This document shows positions 5,666-12,819 of a stretch of 31,902 bases of DNA, in pieces. Position numbers and translations under genes: made by a program. Source of the DNA: a virus; the IMG/VR virus record IMGVR_UViG_3300010233_000073, positions 8,963-40,864 of that record; one strand, given 5' to 3'. A model generated the notes under the pieces. It was not told the origin of the DNA. It made no database searches and saw nothing but the letters and a program-made list of their open reading frames with translations. The stretch's first letter is position 1, and every line of letters begins with the position of its first letter.

Positions 5666-5955
5666 ACTACCGACCACTTGAACCCGGAGAAGTCATACAG
5701 TCGGGGGATGAGCTACAGCTTCATAACGGGCAATGGACCCCATCAATGTGGCAAGGCGAGGTTGTTGGACAGCAAACAGGTTTTGGCAAGTACCGTCGCC
5801 CGCTACCGTCCACCGGCCTAGGCCTCTACCTCCGCAAACCACTAGCCGACCTAATGCCGGACGAACGCCGCCAGTTTGTCGAACTATTGCGAGCCGAGAT
5901 GTGCACGTCATGCGGGAAACTCGACCCGCACTGCCAGTGCGATAACGACGAATAG
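5662..5955 (+). CDS. Phage YRRP-module protein with C-terminal zinc ribbon
   Basis: Encodes 97 residues. MNYRPLEPGEVIQSGDELQ, NGQWTPS and KYRRPLP form the module shared with the neighbour at 5381 and the N-terminus of 8651-9040. The C-terminus CTSCGKLDPHCQCD adds a Cys-rich zinc knuckle. The ATG overlaps the preceding stop as ATGA, which is why the longer in-frame ORF (from 5458) is rejected. Function unknown. Confidence 0.65.
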   Translation: MNYRPLEPGEVIQSGDELQLHNGQWTPSMWQGEVVGQQTGFGKYRRPLPSTGLGLYLRKPLADLMPDERRQFVELLRAEMCTSCGKLDPHCQCDNDE

Positions 5956-6007
5956 TTTTCCACAATCCACATAACACGCTTGACGCTGCTAGTAGTGGTG
6001 GTATCAT
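5956..6007 (+). promoter_or_regulatory. Promoter with TTTTCCACAATCCACA upstream element
   Basis: TTGACG (5980-5985), 16-base spacer, TATCAT (6002-6007). Eight bases before the -35 ends TTTTCCACAATCCACA (5956-5971), whose exact reverse complement sits eight bases before the -35 at 19588. It drives the 6040 gene and probably the long operon after it. Confidence 0.75.
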
Positions 6008-6039
6008 GAGTGCGTCACCTCCAACCAAAGGAATCTATC

Positions 6040-6672
6040 ATGCCGAAAGTTACTCAACCTGTTGCTCGCAAAGATTACCCTGAATTTGGAATCGTTAAGG
6101 GCCAGAAGCACTACCAATGGGTTCTCAAAACCGGACCGCGTTCGAGTCGGGAATACCGTCAGGCCATGCCGCCCAAGCGGTCTCAACTCACGTCGTCAGA
6201 CTTTCTCCAACAGCTTTACACGATCTTTGATGAGCAAGTCGCGATGGCCGAAACACCTGACGATCTTAGGCAAGCGGCAAGCGAGTTGGAAAACCTTGGA
6301 AGCGAACAACGCGAAAAGTACGACAACATGCCGGAAGGATTGCAGCAAGGCCCAACCGGGCAGATGCTGGAAGAACGTGCGGATGGTTGCGAGTCCGCAG
6401 CGTCAACCATCGAATCCGCTGCTGATGATCTGGAATCAGCGTTGGAAGAAATCGACTCCGAAGAAGTGGAGGCGGAGGCCGCAAAAACAGATTGGGACGC
6501 CTATAAAGAATCTGAACCCGACGAGGCAGACGCAGAGGCTTACAAGAAGTGGCAGGAAAACGAGCCTGACGTGGACCGACCAGATGGTAGAGACTTTGAT
6601 GCCGACCGTGAAGAGGCCATCGCGGAAGCGGTTAGCACGGCCACTGATGCGGAGGCTGAATGCAACATCTAA
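6040..6672 (+). CDS. Acidic coiled-coil phage protein of unknown function
   Basis: Encodes 210 residues. The N-terminal 65 residues (YPEFGIVKGQKHYQWVLKTG, then QLTSSDFLQQLYTIFDEQ) resemble a widespread phage family of unknown function. From about residue 65 the protein is an acidic, Ala/Glu-rich helix with repeated E-x-A-D patterns, probably a long coiled coil. The ATG at 6040 has AAAGGAA upstream; the earlier in-frame ATG at 6010 does not. It is the first gene after the promoter at 5980. The 12-base overlap with the next gene indicates coupling. Confidence 0.65.
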   Translation: MPKVTQPVARKDYPEFGIVKGQKHYQWVLKTGPRSSREYRQAMPPKRSQLTSSDFLQQLYTIFDEQVAMAETPDDLRQAASELENLGSEQREKYDNMPEGLQQGPTGQMLEERADGCESAASTIESAADDLESALEEIDSEEVEAEAAKTDWDAYKESEPDEADAEAYKKWQENEPDVDRPDGRDFDADREEAIAEAVSTATDAEAECNI

Positions 6673-6887
6673 CCCGCGAACAACTCCGCCGCCAGCGTAA
6701 CCGCGAAAAAGCCCTAGCCGCAATCAAGCGTTCTCGCCTCTCAGATCGAGCCGTTGGCCGACTGGCGGGTGTCGCCTCAACCAACCTGTCCCGGATGCGT
6801 CAGGGGGCCGGGATCACAGATGAGACGCTTGCAAAGATCAAGTCAGGCATAGAACTTTCAAAGCACGAAACATCCACTCCAGTCTAA
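6660..6887 (+). CDS. Small helix-turn-helix DNA-binding protein
   Basis: Encodes 75 residues. A basic N-terminus (REQLRRQRNREKALAAIKRS) leads into SDRAVGRLAGVASTNLSRMRQGAGITDETLAKI, which has the spacing of a Cro/XRE-type helix-turn-helix (recognition helix around STNLSRMRQG). No other domain. Starts within the end of the acidic gene. A role as an operon regulator is inferred. Confidence 0.65.
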   Translation: MQHLTREQLRRQRNREKALAAIKRSRLSDRAVGRLAGVASTNLSRMRQGAGITDETLAKIKSGIELSKHETSTPV

Positions 6888-6898
6888 AGGAAACCCCG

Positions 6899-7393
6899 AT
6901 GAAAATCCGCATATCCGAAGTCCTAACCGAAGATCAATACGTCTGGATTGCCAGATTTGTATACCGGGAATACGTCCATCAAGTCGAAAACAAGATGCGG
7001 GCCTTTGATACATCACTGGTCGCTCAGCAAATGACGGCACACAGCGAAGCCCCGCCCTGTCTTGTTAAGTGCGTCGAGGCTCACGCGGAACTTCTCGCGG
7101 ACCTCTGCACGGTGGAGGATGAGACACCCGCCCCGGTCTTTGTGCCGCTGGTACTGGGGAAGTTTCACGAACTAAGCGAACCGTATTACGAATGCGGCGA
7201 TGGGTGGGAAGTTGTAAACAACACTCAAATGCGTTCATGGTTTGTTTTTCGCGATTCCCGCGTAAATGAACCAAACGAAAATAATGTCGAGTGCTTCCAC
7301 AAATACAAGCACTACTTCGACTCCCCCGCCGCCGCCCTCTCCGCGATCAACGCGTACCTTGAATCCGAGTGGAACAAAACGCACAAAGCCTAA
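6899..7393 (+). CDS. Unknown protein with C-terminal AINAY module
   Basis: Encodes 164 residues. The N-terminal part is helical (TEDQYVWIARFVYREYVHQVENKMRAF) and unrecognised. The C-terminal part from about residue 100 (DGWEVVNNTQMRSWFVF ... YFDSPAAALSAINAYLESEW) matches the module of the 3368-3625 product: a Trp strand followed by an AINAY helix. AAAGGAA lies before the ATG. Confidence 0.6.
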   Translation: MKIRISEVLTEDQYVWIARFVYREYVHQVENKMRAFDTSLVAQQMTAHSEAPPCLVKCVEAHAELLADLCTVEDETPAPVFVPLVLGKFHELSEPYYECGDGWEVVNNTQMRSWFVFRDSRVNEPNENNVECFHKYKHYFDSPAAALSAINAYLESEWNKTHKA

Positions 7394-7404
7394 GGAGTTT
7401 TGAA

Positions 7405-7605
7405 ATGCCGATGTTTGTTGTTCAATTTCCCGAAGACAACGAGAAATACCCGCTCAGTGTCATGAAGTTGCTAGAAATTCTTTCCAGCAGTCTTACTGCC
7501 AATAGCCTTGTAATTGCAGTTACGTGGATTGCAACATCGAGGCGTGGGGAGTCGGCAACCTTCGAAGCACCTGACGGCGAAATGACCATTACCCGTACCA
7601 TCTAA
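7405..7605 (+). CDS. Small protein of unknown function
   Basis: Encodes 66 residues with alternating strands and one helix (MFVVQFPEDNEKYPLSVMKLLEILSSSL). The ATG at 7405 has AAGGAG upstream; the longer in-frame ORF starts inside the previous gene. No family recognised. Confidence 0.6.
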   Translation: MPMFVVQFPEDNEKYPLSVMKLLEILSSSLTANSLVIAVTWIATSRRGESATFEAPDGEMTITRTI

Positions 7606-7623
7606 CCCAAAGGAAGCCCGAAA

Positions 7624-7860
7624 ATGACTATTACCGAGATCGAACGATCTGACCGCATCAAGCGATGCGAAGGCCAGCGAATGCAGTGTCAATCATACGC
7701 CGCATACTGGACCGCCTACGCAAACAGCCCATTAGTGCGAAGTGATGCGGATAGGCAAAAGGAGTGTTTTGCCACAGCCCTTCGCCACATCCACCGAATG
7801 GACGAACTAACCGAATCGATCTGTAGTCTCACACGAGGCGAAGAACCAGCCCCGTACTAA
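7624..7860 (+). CDS. Small helical protein of unknown function
   Basis: Encodes 78 residues, mostly helical, with scattered Cys (CEGQRMQC, CFATALRH, SICS) that could bind a metal but form no clear motif. Ordinary Shine-Dalgarno AAAGGAA. Confidence 0.55.
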   Translation: MTITEIERSDRIKRCEGQRMQCQSYAAYWTAYANSPLVRSDADRQKECFATALRHIHRMDELTESICSLTRGEEPAPY

Positions 7861-7877
7861 CCCAAAAGGAATCCGCA

Positions 7878-8654
7878 ATGAAACCGCTCTACACCGTAAC
7901 CGCAACGAAGCCCAACGGCCTGCACGACTCATGCAAGACCAAGTACCCCTTCGACATGGCCGCAACATACTTCAAACTCGGCTTTACCGATGTGCAATGT
8001 ACGCCGGTTGACTTCACTTCGCCGCCCGTGGATGTTCGAACCGCAAAACCCATTCCCGGCCCGAACTCGACCGCATGCGACGATCAAGAAACGCCTGATG
8101 ACTTTCCGACATCAGGACCAGAGGACGGCCCCTGCGTCATGGATTTTGTCGTACCAGCCCACCCATTAACATCCGACGCGATCAAGGCCCATTGCAAAGA
8201 ATTCCCGACGACGCGGGAAGAATGGCCAGCGAGGGATGGTGTTTTTGACGACTACGCCGGACCCGACAAAGACGACACCGCCGAAATCCGCGAGTCGATG
8301 CTCAAGATCACAACGCCGCTGACCCCGACCCTCTACAACGCCGAGAATCCCGCTGGCGTCCATGTGCCGCTTCTCGCGTCAACCGGGTACTACCACCGCG
8401 AAACAACAATCCCTGTTACGTCAGACGACGGCAAAACGTGGCGAGACATACCAATTGAATCAATGGATGGCAAGACATGGAAGCCCGCTGGCGGATACCT
8501 GAAACGACCTGAATCCGTTTCCGAACTTGCCTCCCGCAACGACCACAACTGGCCGGACCTGAGCCTTCGTGACTGCTTGATTCTGTTGTTCGCGTTCATC
8601 GGCATTGTTGCGACGGTTTACAAACTGGTTCAACTGATCGGGGGTGGGAAATGA
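7878..8654 (+). CDS. Acidic protein with C-terminal membrane anchor
   Basis: Encodes 258 residues. There is no N-terminal signal peptide. A single hydrophobic segment near the C-terminus (CLILLFAFIGIVATVYKLVQLI, about residues 232-253) is followed by GGGK, as in tail-anchored proteins, which would leave the acidic Pro-rich body in the cytoplasm. A W-x-D-I-P-I and DGKTW repeat occurs twice near residues 190-205 (DDGKTWRDIPI, MDGKTWKPAGG). Target unknown; a membrane-associated early takeover function is possible. Its stop overlaps the next start (ATGA). Confidence 0.6.
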   Translation: MKPLYTVTATKPNGLHDSCKTKYPFDMAATYFKLGFTDVQCTPVDFTSPPVDVRTAKPIPGPNSTACDDQETPDDFPTSGPEDGPCVMDFVVPAHPLTSDAIKAHCKEFPTTREEWPARDGVFDDYAGPDKDDTAEIRESMLKITTPLTPTLYNAENPAGVHVPLLASTGYYHRETTIPVTSDDGKTWRDIPIESMDGKTWKPAGGYLKRPESVSELASRNDHNWPDLSLRDCLILLFAFIGIVATVYKLVQLIGGGK

Positions 8655-9040
8655 TTTTTCAACCGATCACCAAAACAGACAAGTGGCAACCCGGTGACCA
8701 ATGGTTAACCGATTACGACGGCTGGAAATCTTGCCCTGAAATGAAGTATTTCCGACTGGACGATCTGGTTTTAAAGATGCATTATCGCCGCCCGGTTTCC
8801 GAACCCGTCTACCGGGTTAAGCCGCTGGTGTGGATCAAAAAATACAAAGACGATGTGGTTTACTACGCCGAAAGTGCAATCGGCAGGATTGAAGTATATC
8901 AACTCGAGAAAGAGTGGCTTTTCGAGTTGTCTGGCGGGTGTGTAAAAACCAACTACCACGACACCATCGACGCCGCGAAACTTGCCGCAGAGTCCTACTA
9001 CCGCGAGCGGATGATGGCCGCATTGGAGGAAGTCAAGTGA
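8651..9040 (+). CDS. Two-module phage protein (YRRP plus AK-AAE helix)
   Basis: Encodes 129 residues. The N-terminal half carries the YRRP module (QPGDQW, DGWKSCP, HYRRPVSEP) seen in 5381 and 5662. The C-terminal half (VKPLVWIKKY, GRIEVYQLEKEWLFEL, HDTIDAAKLAAESYYRERM) matches a common phage module in which two Trp strands precede an A-K-x-A-A-E-x-x-Y helix. No enzymatic motif. Coupled to both neighbours by ATGA and GTGA overlaps. Confidence 0.65.
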   Translation: MIFQPITKTDKWQPGDQWLTDYDGWKSCPEMKYFRLDDLVLKMHYRRPVSEPVYRVKPLVWIKKYKDDVVYYAESAIGRIEVYQLEKEWLFELSGGCVKTNYHDTIDAAKLAAESYYRERMMAALEEVK

Positions 9041-9267
9041 TCAAGTGCATTTACTGCAACTGCCTGACCACGTCGCCTAACGCTGTTTGTAGTCGATGCA
9101 ATGGAGATGCCACGCCATTAGCTGACCTGCACCTACTCCCGCATCATGGCGAACTGGTTATTTCTCTCATTAGCGTGAGTCAGGCACCATCCGTCACGCT
9201 TACGACTTATCAAGTCAGTGAGCTTTACCAGATGCTTGGCAGTTTCTTGGAGGAGTCCACCAAATGA
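9037..9267 (+). CDS. Small zinc-ribbon protein
   Basis: Encodes 76 residues from a GTG start that overlaps the previous stop (GTGA), with GGAGGAAG upstream. CIYCNC and CSRCNG give two CxxC pairs for one zinc. The C-terminus (TTYQVSELYQMLGSFLEES) is an amphipathic helix. Function unknown. Confidence 0.6.
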   Translation: MIKCIYCNCLTTSPNAVCSRCNGDATPLADLHLLPHHGELVISLISVSQAPSVTLTTYQVSELYQMLGSFLEESTK

Positions 9268-9443
9268 TCAAGCCCGGCCCCGCGATACACAACAAAAGAA
9301 CTACTCACAAGCTTCCTGATGAAAGAAAGGTTTGCATCAGCAAGAAAGCTGTCAAAGTTCTGGCTATCGTTGGCGACTTTGTGATGGTCCAAATCAATGA
9401 AAACATTCCCTACGTCGCTCCGGTGAAGGAGATTGAGCAATGA
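9264..9443 (+). CDS. Basic small protein of unknown function
   Basis: Encodes 59 residues beginning MIKPGPAIHNKRTTHKLPDE and ending with strands (VKVLAIVGDFVMVQINENIPYVAPVKEIE). It overlaps both neighbours by four bases (ATGA), which supports it as a true gene despite its length. The strand pattern suggests a small beta barrel. No family recognised. Confidence 0.6.
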   Translation: MIKPGPAIHNKRTTHKLPDERKVCISKKAVKVLAIVGDFVMVQINENIPYVAPVKEIEQ

Positions 9444-9649
9444 GCAATATTCGAGACATACCGCATCCCATAATCATTCCCAAACGAGGCCGCCCGTCAT
9501 CCGACAACTCCATGAGGCACCACGTCGGCACGCGGCTGAGCGACCGCGATCACGCCGCGATGACGGCGAGAATCAAGCTGAGCCGGTCCAATCACTGCAA
9601 GTGGATTCGGGAAGCGATCAGGGAATATTTGCGAAAGGAAGTCAAATGA
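9440..9649 (+). CDS. Ribbon-helix-helix-type DNA-binding protein
   Basis: Encodes 69 residues. Basic KRGRP is followed by HHVGTRLSDRDHAAMTARIKLSRSNHCKWIREAIREYL, a strand then two helices as in ribbon-helix-helix repressors. It shares GRP then HHV-x-TRL with the protein at 2305-2559, so the two may be paralogues recognising related operators. Coupled by ATGA on both sides. Confidence 0.65.
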   Translation: MSNIRDIPHPIIIPKRGRPSSDNSMRHHVGTRLSDRDHAAMTARIKLSRSNHCKWIREAIREYLRKEVK

Positions 9650-10068
9650 ATCCGCATAACCTGAAAGTCGGGCAAGTAATCTGGTATGCCTCGCAATATC
9701 CGTCGGCGTACCCACCATGCGAAAAAACACTGGTCAAGGTGGGACGCGAATATGCCTACTTCCGAAAGCACAACCACTCTTATGATAATGCCACCATGAT
9801 CAGGGTTCATCTCGATACCGGATTCATTCACCGCGACGACCACCCTTATGGGCGATGCTTCCTGAGCCAACAACATGAAGTGGAAACGCTGGCGAAAGAG
9901 GAACTAATTCGCAAAGAACGTGAGACTCTTCGACGGGCATGGCTTGATGCGACTTCCAGAATTCCGAATTCGCCACCGGGCGATACTCGACGCTTGACAC
10001 GCTCGCCGGAATACCGTACGATACACGAACACCAAAGGAGAAATTATCGTGAGCAAATCATTATCTAA
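9646..10068 (+). CDS. Phage beta-barrel-like protein of unknown function
   Basis: Encodes 140 residues. LKVGQVIWYA, TLVKVGREYAYF and MIRVHLDTGF are strands in the order of a small phage beta-barrel family, followed by a charged helix (AKEELIRKERETLRRAWLDA). The last 30 or so residues run over the promoter at 9994-10022 and overlap the next gene, so the tail is unlikely to be conserved. The start at 9646 overlaps the previous stop as ATGA. Confidence 0.6.
   Translation: MNPHNLKVGQVIWYASQYPSAYPPCEKTLVKVGREYAYFRKHNHSYDNATMIRVHLDTGFIHRDDHPYGRCFLSQQHEVETLAKEELIRKERETLRRAWLDATSRIPNSPPGDTRRLTRSPEYRTIHEHQRRNYREQIII
9994..10022 (+). promoter_or_regulatory. Rightward sigma70-type promoter inside a gene
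   Basis: TTGACA (9994-9999), 17-base spacer, TACGAT (10017-10022), preceded by CGACGC as in the sister promoters. It lies within the 3' end of the preceding gene and feeds the GTG start at 10049, which has AAAGGAG. Confidence 0.7.
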
Positions 10069-10390
10069 TGTGCAAGCTGGCGACAAGTTGATATTCAAGC
10101 CAGCTTATGGATTGAAGCGAGTTGAAACTGTGCTTAAAACTACCGACACGCGGGTTTATCTCGGTGAAAAGTTTTGGGTTAAGCGTAATGGTCACCAGCC
10201 CGGAGATTACAGATATGCGGGTGGCTATGCATCAATCCCCTCGCCTGGCGAGATCGAAGAAGTCCAGCGGTTTTGGTTGGCTGAAAAGATGAGTGTTGTT
10301 GCGTTAAGTGAATGGTCATCACTCAGTGTTTCTGCACTGCAAGAGATTGACGCCATCCGGAAAGACCCAAAATCAAAGGTTGCCAAATGA
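10049..10390 (+). CDS. Phage beta-barrel-like protein of unknown function
   Basis: Encodes 113 residues from GTG, with AAAGGAG eight bases upstream. VQAGDKLIFKP, VETVLKTTDTRVYLGEKFWVKRNG resembles the strand pattern of the preceding protein (VGQ/AGD, then a V-x-V-x-x-T strand), suggesting a shared fold. The C-terminus is helical. It begins the operon leading to the recombination genes and has its own promoter. Confidence 0.6.
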   Translation: MSKSLSNVQAGDKLIFKPAYGLKRVETVLKTTDTRVYLGEKFWVKRNGHQPGDYRYAGGYASIPSPGEIEEVQRFWLAEKMSVVALSEWSSLSVSALQEIDAIRKDPKSKVAK

Positions 10391-10638
10391 CCCCAACCCT
10401 AACCAAAAAACAAACCGAAGTCCTCGCAACAATCCGGCGACTCTACGCCCGCGATAAAGTGATGCCGACGTTGCAGGAAATCGCCAACGACATGAACTTG
10501 TCGAAAACCACGGTTTACATGCACGTTCGCTTGTTGATCAAAAAGAACAGGTTGCGACATGGGGCCAAAGGTTCGACGGATTGGAAACTCGTGTCCGAGC
10601 GTGTTTCGAAGTGCCCGAAGTGTGGATATCAAAAATGA
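10387..10638 (+). CDS. LexA-type winged-helix DNA-binding protein
   Basis: Encodes 83 residues. LTKKQTEVLATIRRLYARDKVMPTLQEIANDMNLSKTTVYMHVRLLIKKNRLR aligns with the N-terminal DNA-binding domain of LexA (LT-x-x-Q ... PT-x-x-EIA ... S-x-x-x-V-x-x-H-x-x-x-L-x-x-K). There is no C-terminal protease domain; a CPKCG pair sits at the end instead. It could compete for SOS-box-like operators or act as a phage regulator. ATGA overlaps on both sides. Confidence 0.75.
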   Translation: MTPTLTKKQTEVLATIRRLYARDKVMPTLQEIANDMNLSKTTVYMHVRLLIKKNRLRHGAKGSTDWKLVSERVSKCPKCGYQK

Positions 10639-11051
10639 ATACCGACGACCTCAAATTTACCTGTCCACCGCCCACCATCAAAGAAATGGAAGACGCTATG
10701 TGGTATCGCGACATGATTGCGGCCTACAAAACAGAGGCGATTGAATCACTGATGATCCCGCTGCACATGATTGAGCAAGGACCGTTCACCATAACAGAAC
10801 AAGAGTTGCAGAGTCAATGGAATCACCTATTAAAAACACCGACCCCGCCAACCTATGCAGACATGAACAAGAAACCTGTTTTCAAGCCATGCCCGCTATG
10901 TAGATCAGCCGACCTTAAAGACGAAGGCTTTGGAATTCTTTGCCGAGGATGTGGATTATGGCTTGGTGAGGGAACAAAGACCGAAGAACTCGGTGGCTAC
11001 GTAAAAGTCTGGAACAATCGAACCCCAAAGGAACCCCGCAATGACAAGTGA
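10635..11051 (+). CDS. Protein with C-terminal Lar-like anti-restriction zinc domain
   Basis: Encodes 138 residues. The N-terminal 85 are helical and unrecognised. From about residue 87, KPCPLCRSADLKDEG then ILCRGCGLWLG and a terminal VKVWNNR follow the Lar pattern (K-x-CPFC-G ... C-x-x-C-G ... A-x-x-WN-x-R). Lar proteins alleviate type I restriction. The extended N-terminus is unusual, since many Lar proteins are only about 60-70 residues. The start overlaps the previous stop as ATGA, and its end overlaps the annealing gene by 11 bases. Activity is inferred from the motif. Confidence 0.65.
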   Translation: MNTDDLKFTCPPPTIKEMEDAMWYRDMIAAYKTEAIESLMIPLHMIEQGPFTITEQELQSQWNHLLKTPTPPTYADMNKKPVFKPCPLCRSADLKDEGFGILCRGCGLWLGEGTKTEELGGYVKVWNNRTPKEPRNDK

Positions 11052-11835
11052 AATCATCCAAACCGAACCCGCCGCGATTCAGCTTTACCGCCCGCCGCCC
11101 GAGCCGCTTCCGACAATGGAGATGGCTGAACAGATGCTACGCTCTGGATTGCTTCCGTCCAGCATCAAGCATGCCGGGCAGGTAATTCTCATTGCAATGG
11201 CCGGTCGCGACTTCGGGTTGACCGCTACTCAATCACTGCGGTGCATCCACATCATTCAAGGCCGACCCACGATGTCGGCGGAACTACTCACTGGACTTTG
11301 CATGAAGCATCCAGCGTGTCAGTATTTCCAGATGGTTGAATCAACGCCGGAAACCGCGACGTATGAGACAGTACGCCGAGGTCATCCTCGCCCGTCATCT
11401 ATCACGTACACCATCAAGGATGCCACGCGGGCAGGATTAACCGGAAAGGACGTGTGGAAGTCTCACCCCGCCGCGATGCTTCGGGCAAGGGCATCCGCCG
11501 CCCTCGCCCGTGCCGTCTATCCTGACGCCACGCTGGGCATGTACGCAACAGAGGAAATGGACTACTCGACGGAGTACAAGCCGAACCCGACCGCCGAAGA
11601 TTTGACCGCCGATGAAATCATCGACGCCGACAAACTGGCCATCGTCAGCGATCTCTACAAGCGGGCTGCACTTCGCGAAGATCGAGTCCTTGGCTTTTAC
11701 ACCTTCGTCGCAGGGAACGACAACCCGCCGACAAGTCTCGACAATCTTACGAACCGGCAGTACGCCAAGGCGGTTGACGTGCTGAGCCGGGAAATTAAGA
11801 ATCGCGAACTCAAGCACAAGGAGGTGGGGAAATGA
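11041..11835 (+). CDS. RecT-like single-strand annealing protein
   Basis: Encodes 264 residues. AGRDFGLTATQSLRCIHIIQGRPTMSAELLTGLCMKHP, then ITYTIKDATRAGLTGKDVWKSHPAAMLRARA and LGMYATEEM follow a phage recombination family (GL-x-x-x-QSL-x-x-I-x-VI-G-x-P, then A-x-x-AG-x-x-W-x-x-x-P-x-x-ML-x-ARA, then Y-x-x-EE) that partners with YqaJ exonucleases. It would bind resected single-stranded DNA and promote annealing. The stop overlaps the exonuclease start as ATGA, supporting the pairing. Shine-Dalgarno GGAACC is modest. Confidence 0.72.
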   Translation: MTSEIIQTEPAAIQLYRPPPEPLPTMEMAEQMLRSGLLPSSIKHAGQVILIAMAGRDFGLTATQSLRCIHIIQGRPTMSAELLTGLCMKHPACQYFQMVESTPETATYETVRRGHPRPSSITYTIKDATRAGLTGKDVWKSHPAAMLRARASAALARAVYPDATLGMYATEEMDYSTEYKPNPTAEDLTADEIIDADKLAIVSDLYKRAALREDRVLGFYTFVAGNDNPPTSLDNLTNRQYAKAVDVLSREIKNRELKHKEVGK

Positions 11836-12488
11836 TCATCCACACCTGCGAGCAATACTCAACCGAGTGGCTTCGTGTCCGTCGAGGCATTCCCACCGCA
11901 TCGAACTTTTCCAGCATCATCACCGCGAAAACCGAAGCACTCGCCGCCGCACATGACACCTACATCAACCGACTCATCGGTGACATCTACAACCCGTCGT
12001 ATTACGAAGAACAGGACGACTACAAATCCGCCGCGATGAAGGCGGGGACCATCGGCGAACCCGAGGCCCGCAAGTATTACGCTTTCGATCAAGGCGTGAC
12101 CGTCCAGCAAGTCGGATTCGTAACGACCGAGGACAAGAAATTTGGATGCTCTCCAGATTCACTTGTCGGCGACGTTGGCGGGCTTGAATTGAAATGCCCG
12201 CAGCCGCACACCCACGTCGGTTATCTCCGCGATGGAATCCTGCCACCGGAGTACAAAGCCCAGGTTCACGGGTCGCTCTGGATCACGGGTCGCGACTGGT
12301 GGGATTTCCTCAGTTATTGCAACGGATTCCCGCCGCTTTTGATCCGTGTCACGCCCGATAAGTACACGCAAAAACTCGGCGAGATTCTCGTGGAGTTCCG
12401 CCAGCGTTACGACGAAGTAGCGGCCAAAATCGCCGCGATGCAGCCGACGCCAACTAACCCCGATCCGGTCGAAACCGCGATCTTTTAA
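11832..12488 (+). CDS. YqaJ/lambda-type recombination exonuclease
   Basis: Encodes 218 residues, usual for the family. The catalytic core is visible: R17-R18-G19-I20-P21-T22-A23-S24 near the start, GEPEAR (Glu78), GCSPDSLVG (Asp109) and LELKCP (Glu119-x-Lys121), then a Gln-containing helix (EYKAQVHGSLWITG). These are the PD-(D/E)xK residues of YqaJ and lambda Exo, which resect double-strand ends 5' to 3' to make the substrate for the annealing protein encoded just upstream. C-terminal helices complete the fold. Confidence 0.9.
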   Translation: MIIHTCEQYSTEWLRVRRGIPTASNFSSIITAKTEALAAAHDTYINRLIGDIYNPSYYEEQDDYKSAAMKAGTIGEPEARKYYAFDQGVTVQQVGFVTTEDKKFGCSPDSLVGDVGGLELKCPQPHTHVGYLRDGILPPEYKAQVHGSLWITGRDWWDFLSYCNGFPPLLIRVTPDKYTQKLGEILVEFRQRYDEVAAKIAAMQPTPTNPDPVETAIF

Positions 12489-12501
12489 CCGAAGGAAACA
12501 A

Positions 12502-12819
12502 ATGACCCACGAACTTGAAAAGATCATCGGCCAATTGAAATCAGCAACACACGAGGGCGGCGGTTCTGCCTTCGAAGAGCTTGCCAAAGAAGCCTACACC
12601 CTCGGCCAGCAGAACCCCGGCCCGACGCGGTATGTTCGGGTATGTGGCGTGTCAAAGCCAGGTCTAAGCGTCGATTTCTGGAAAACCATGCGATCCTTGT
12701 ATCCGGAGCATTGGCGGGTATGGGCATCAAGTGAGTATCCGTTACCTGTTTCCTCCACCGACTGGCAGCTAATCCAGCAAATCCCCGGTTGGAAAACTCA
12801 GTTGCGGGAGGTGAAGTGA
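12502..12819 (+). CDS. Small protein of unknown function
   Basis: Encodes 105 residues. N-terminal helices (LEKIIGQLKSA, FEELAKEAYTLGQQ) are followed by a Trp-rich region (DFWKTMRSLYPEHWRVWASS, WQLIQQIPGW). Not recognised. Sits between exonuclease and SSB, so a link to recombination is possible by position only. TGATG overlap with the next gene. Confidence 0.55.
   Translation: MTHELEKIIGQLKSATHEGGGSAFEELAKEAYTLGQQNPGPTRYVRVCGVSKPGLSVDFWKTMRSLYPEHWRVWASSEYPLPVSSTDWQLIQQIPGWKTQLREVK

Noticed and set aside
6062-6700. A 212-codon ORF in another frame across the acidic coiled-coil gene
   Set aside because: Its product is a Lys/Arg/Thr/Pro mixture typical of a shadow of an acidic helical gene; the 6040 frame has the promoter, ribosome site and a recognisable family.
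11437-12587. Several leftward ORFs over the annealing protein and exonuclease genes
   Set aside because: They are antisense shadows of strongly recognised genes, with no ribosome site or family signal.
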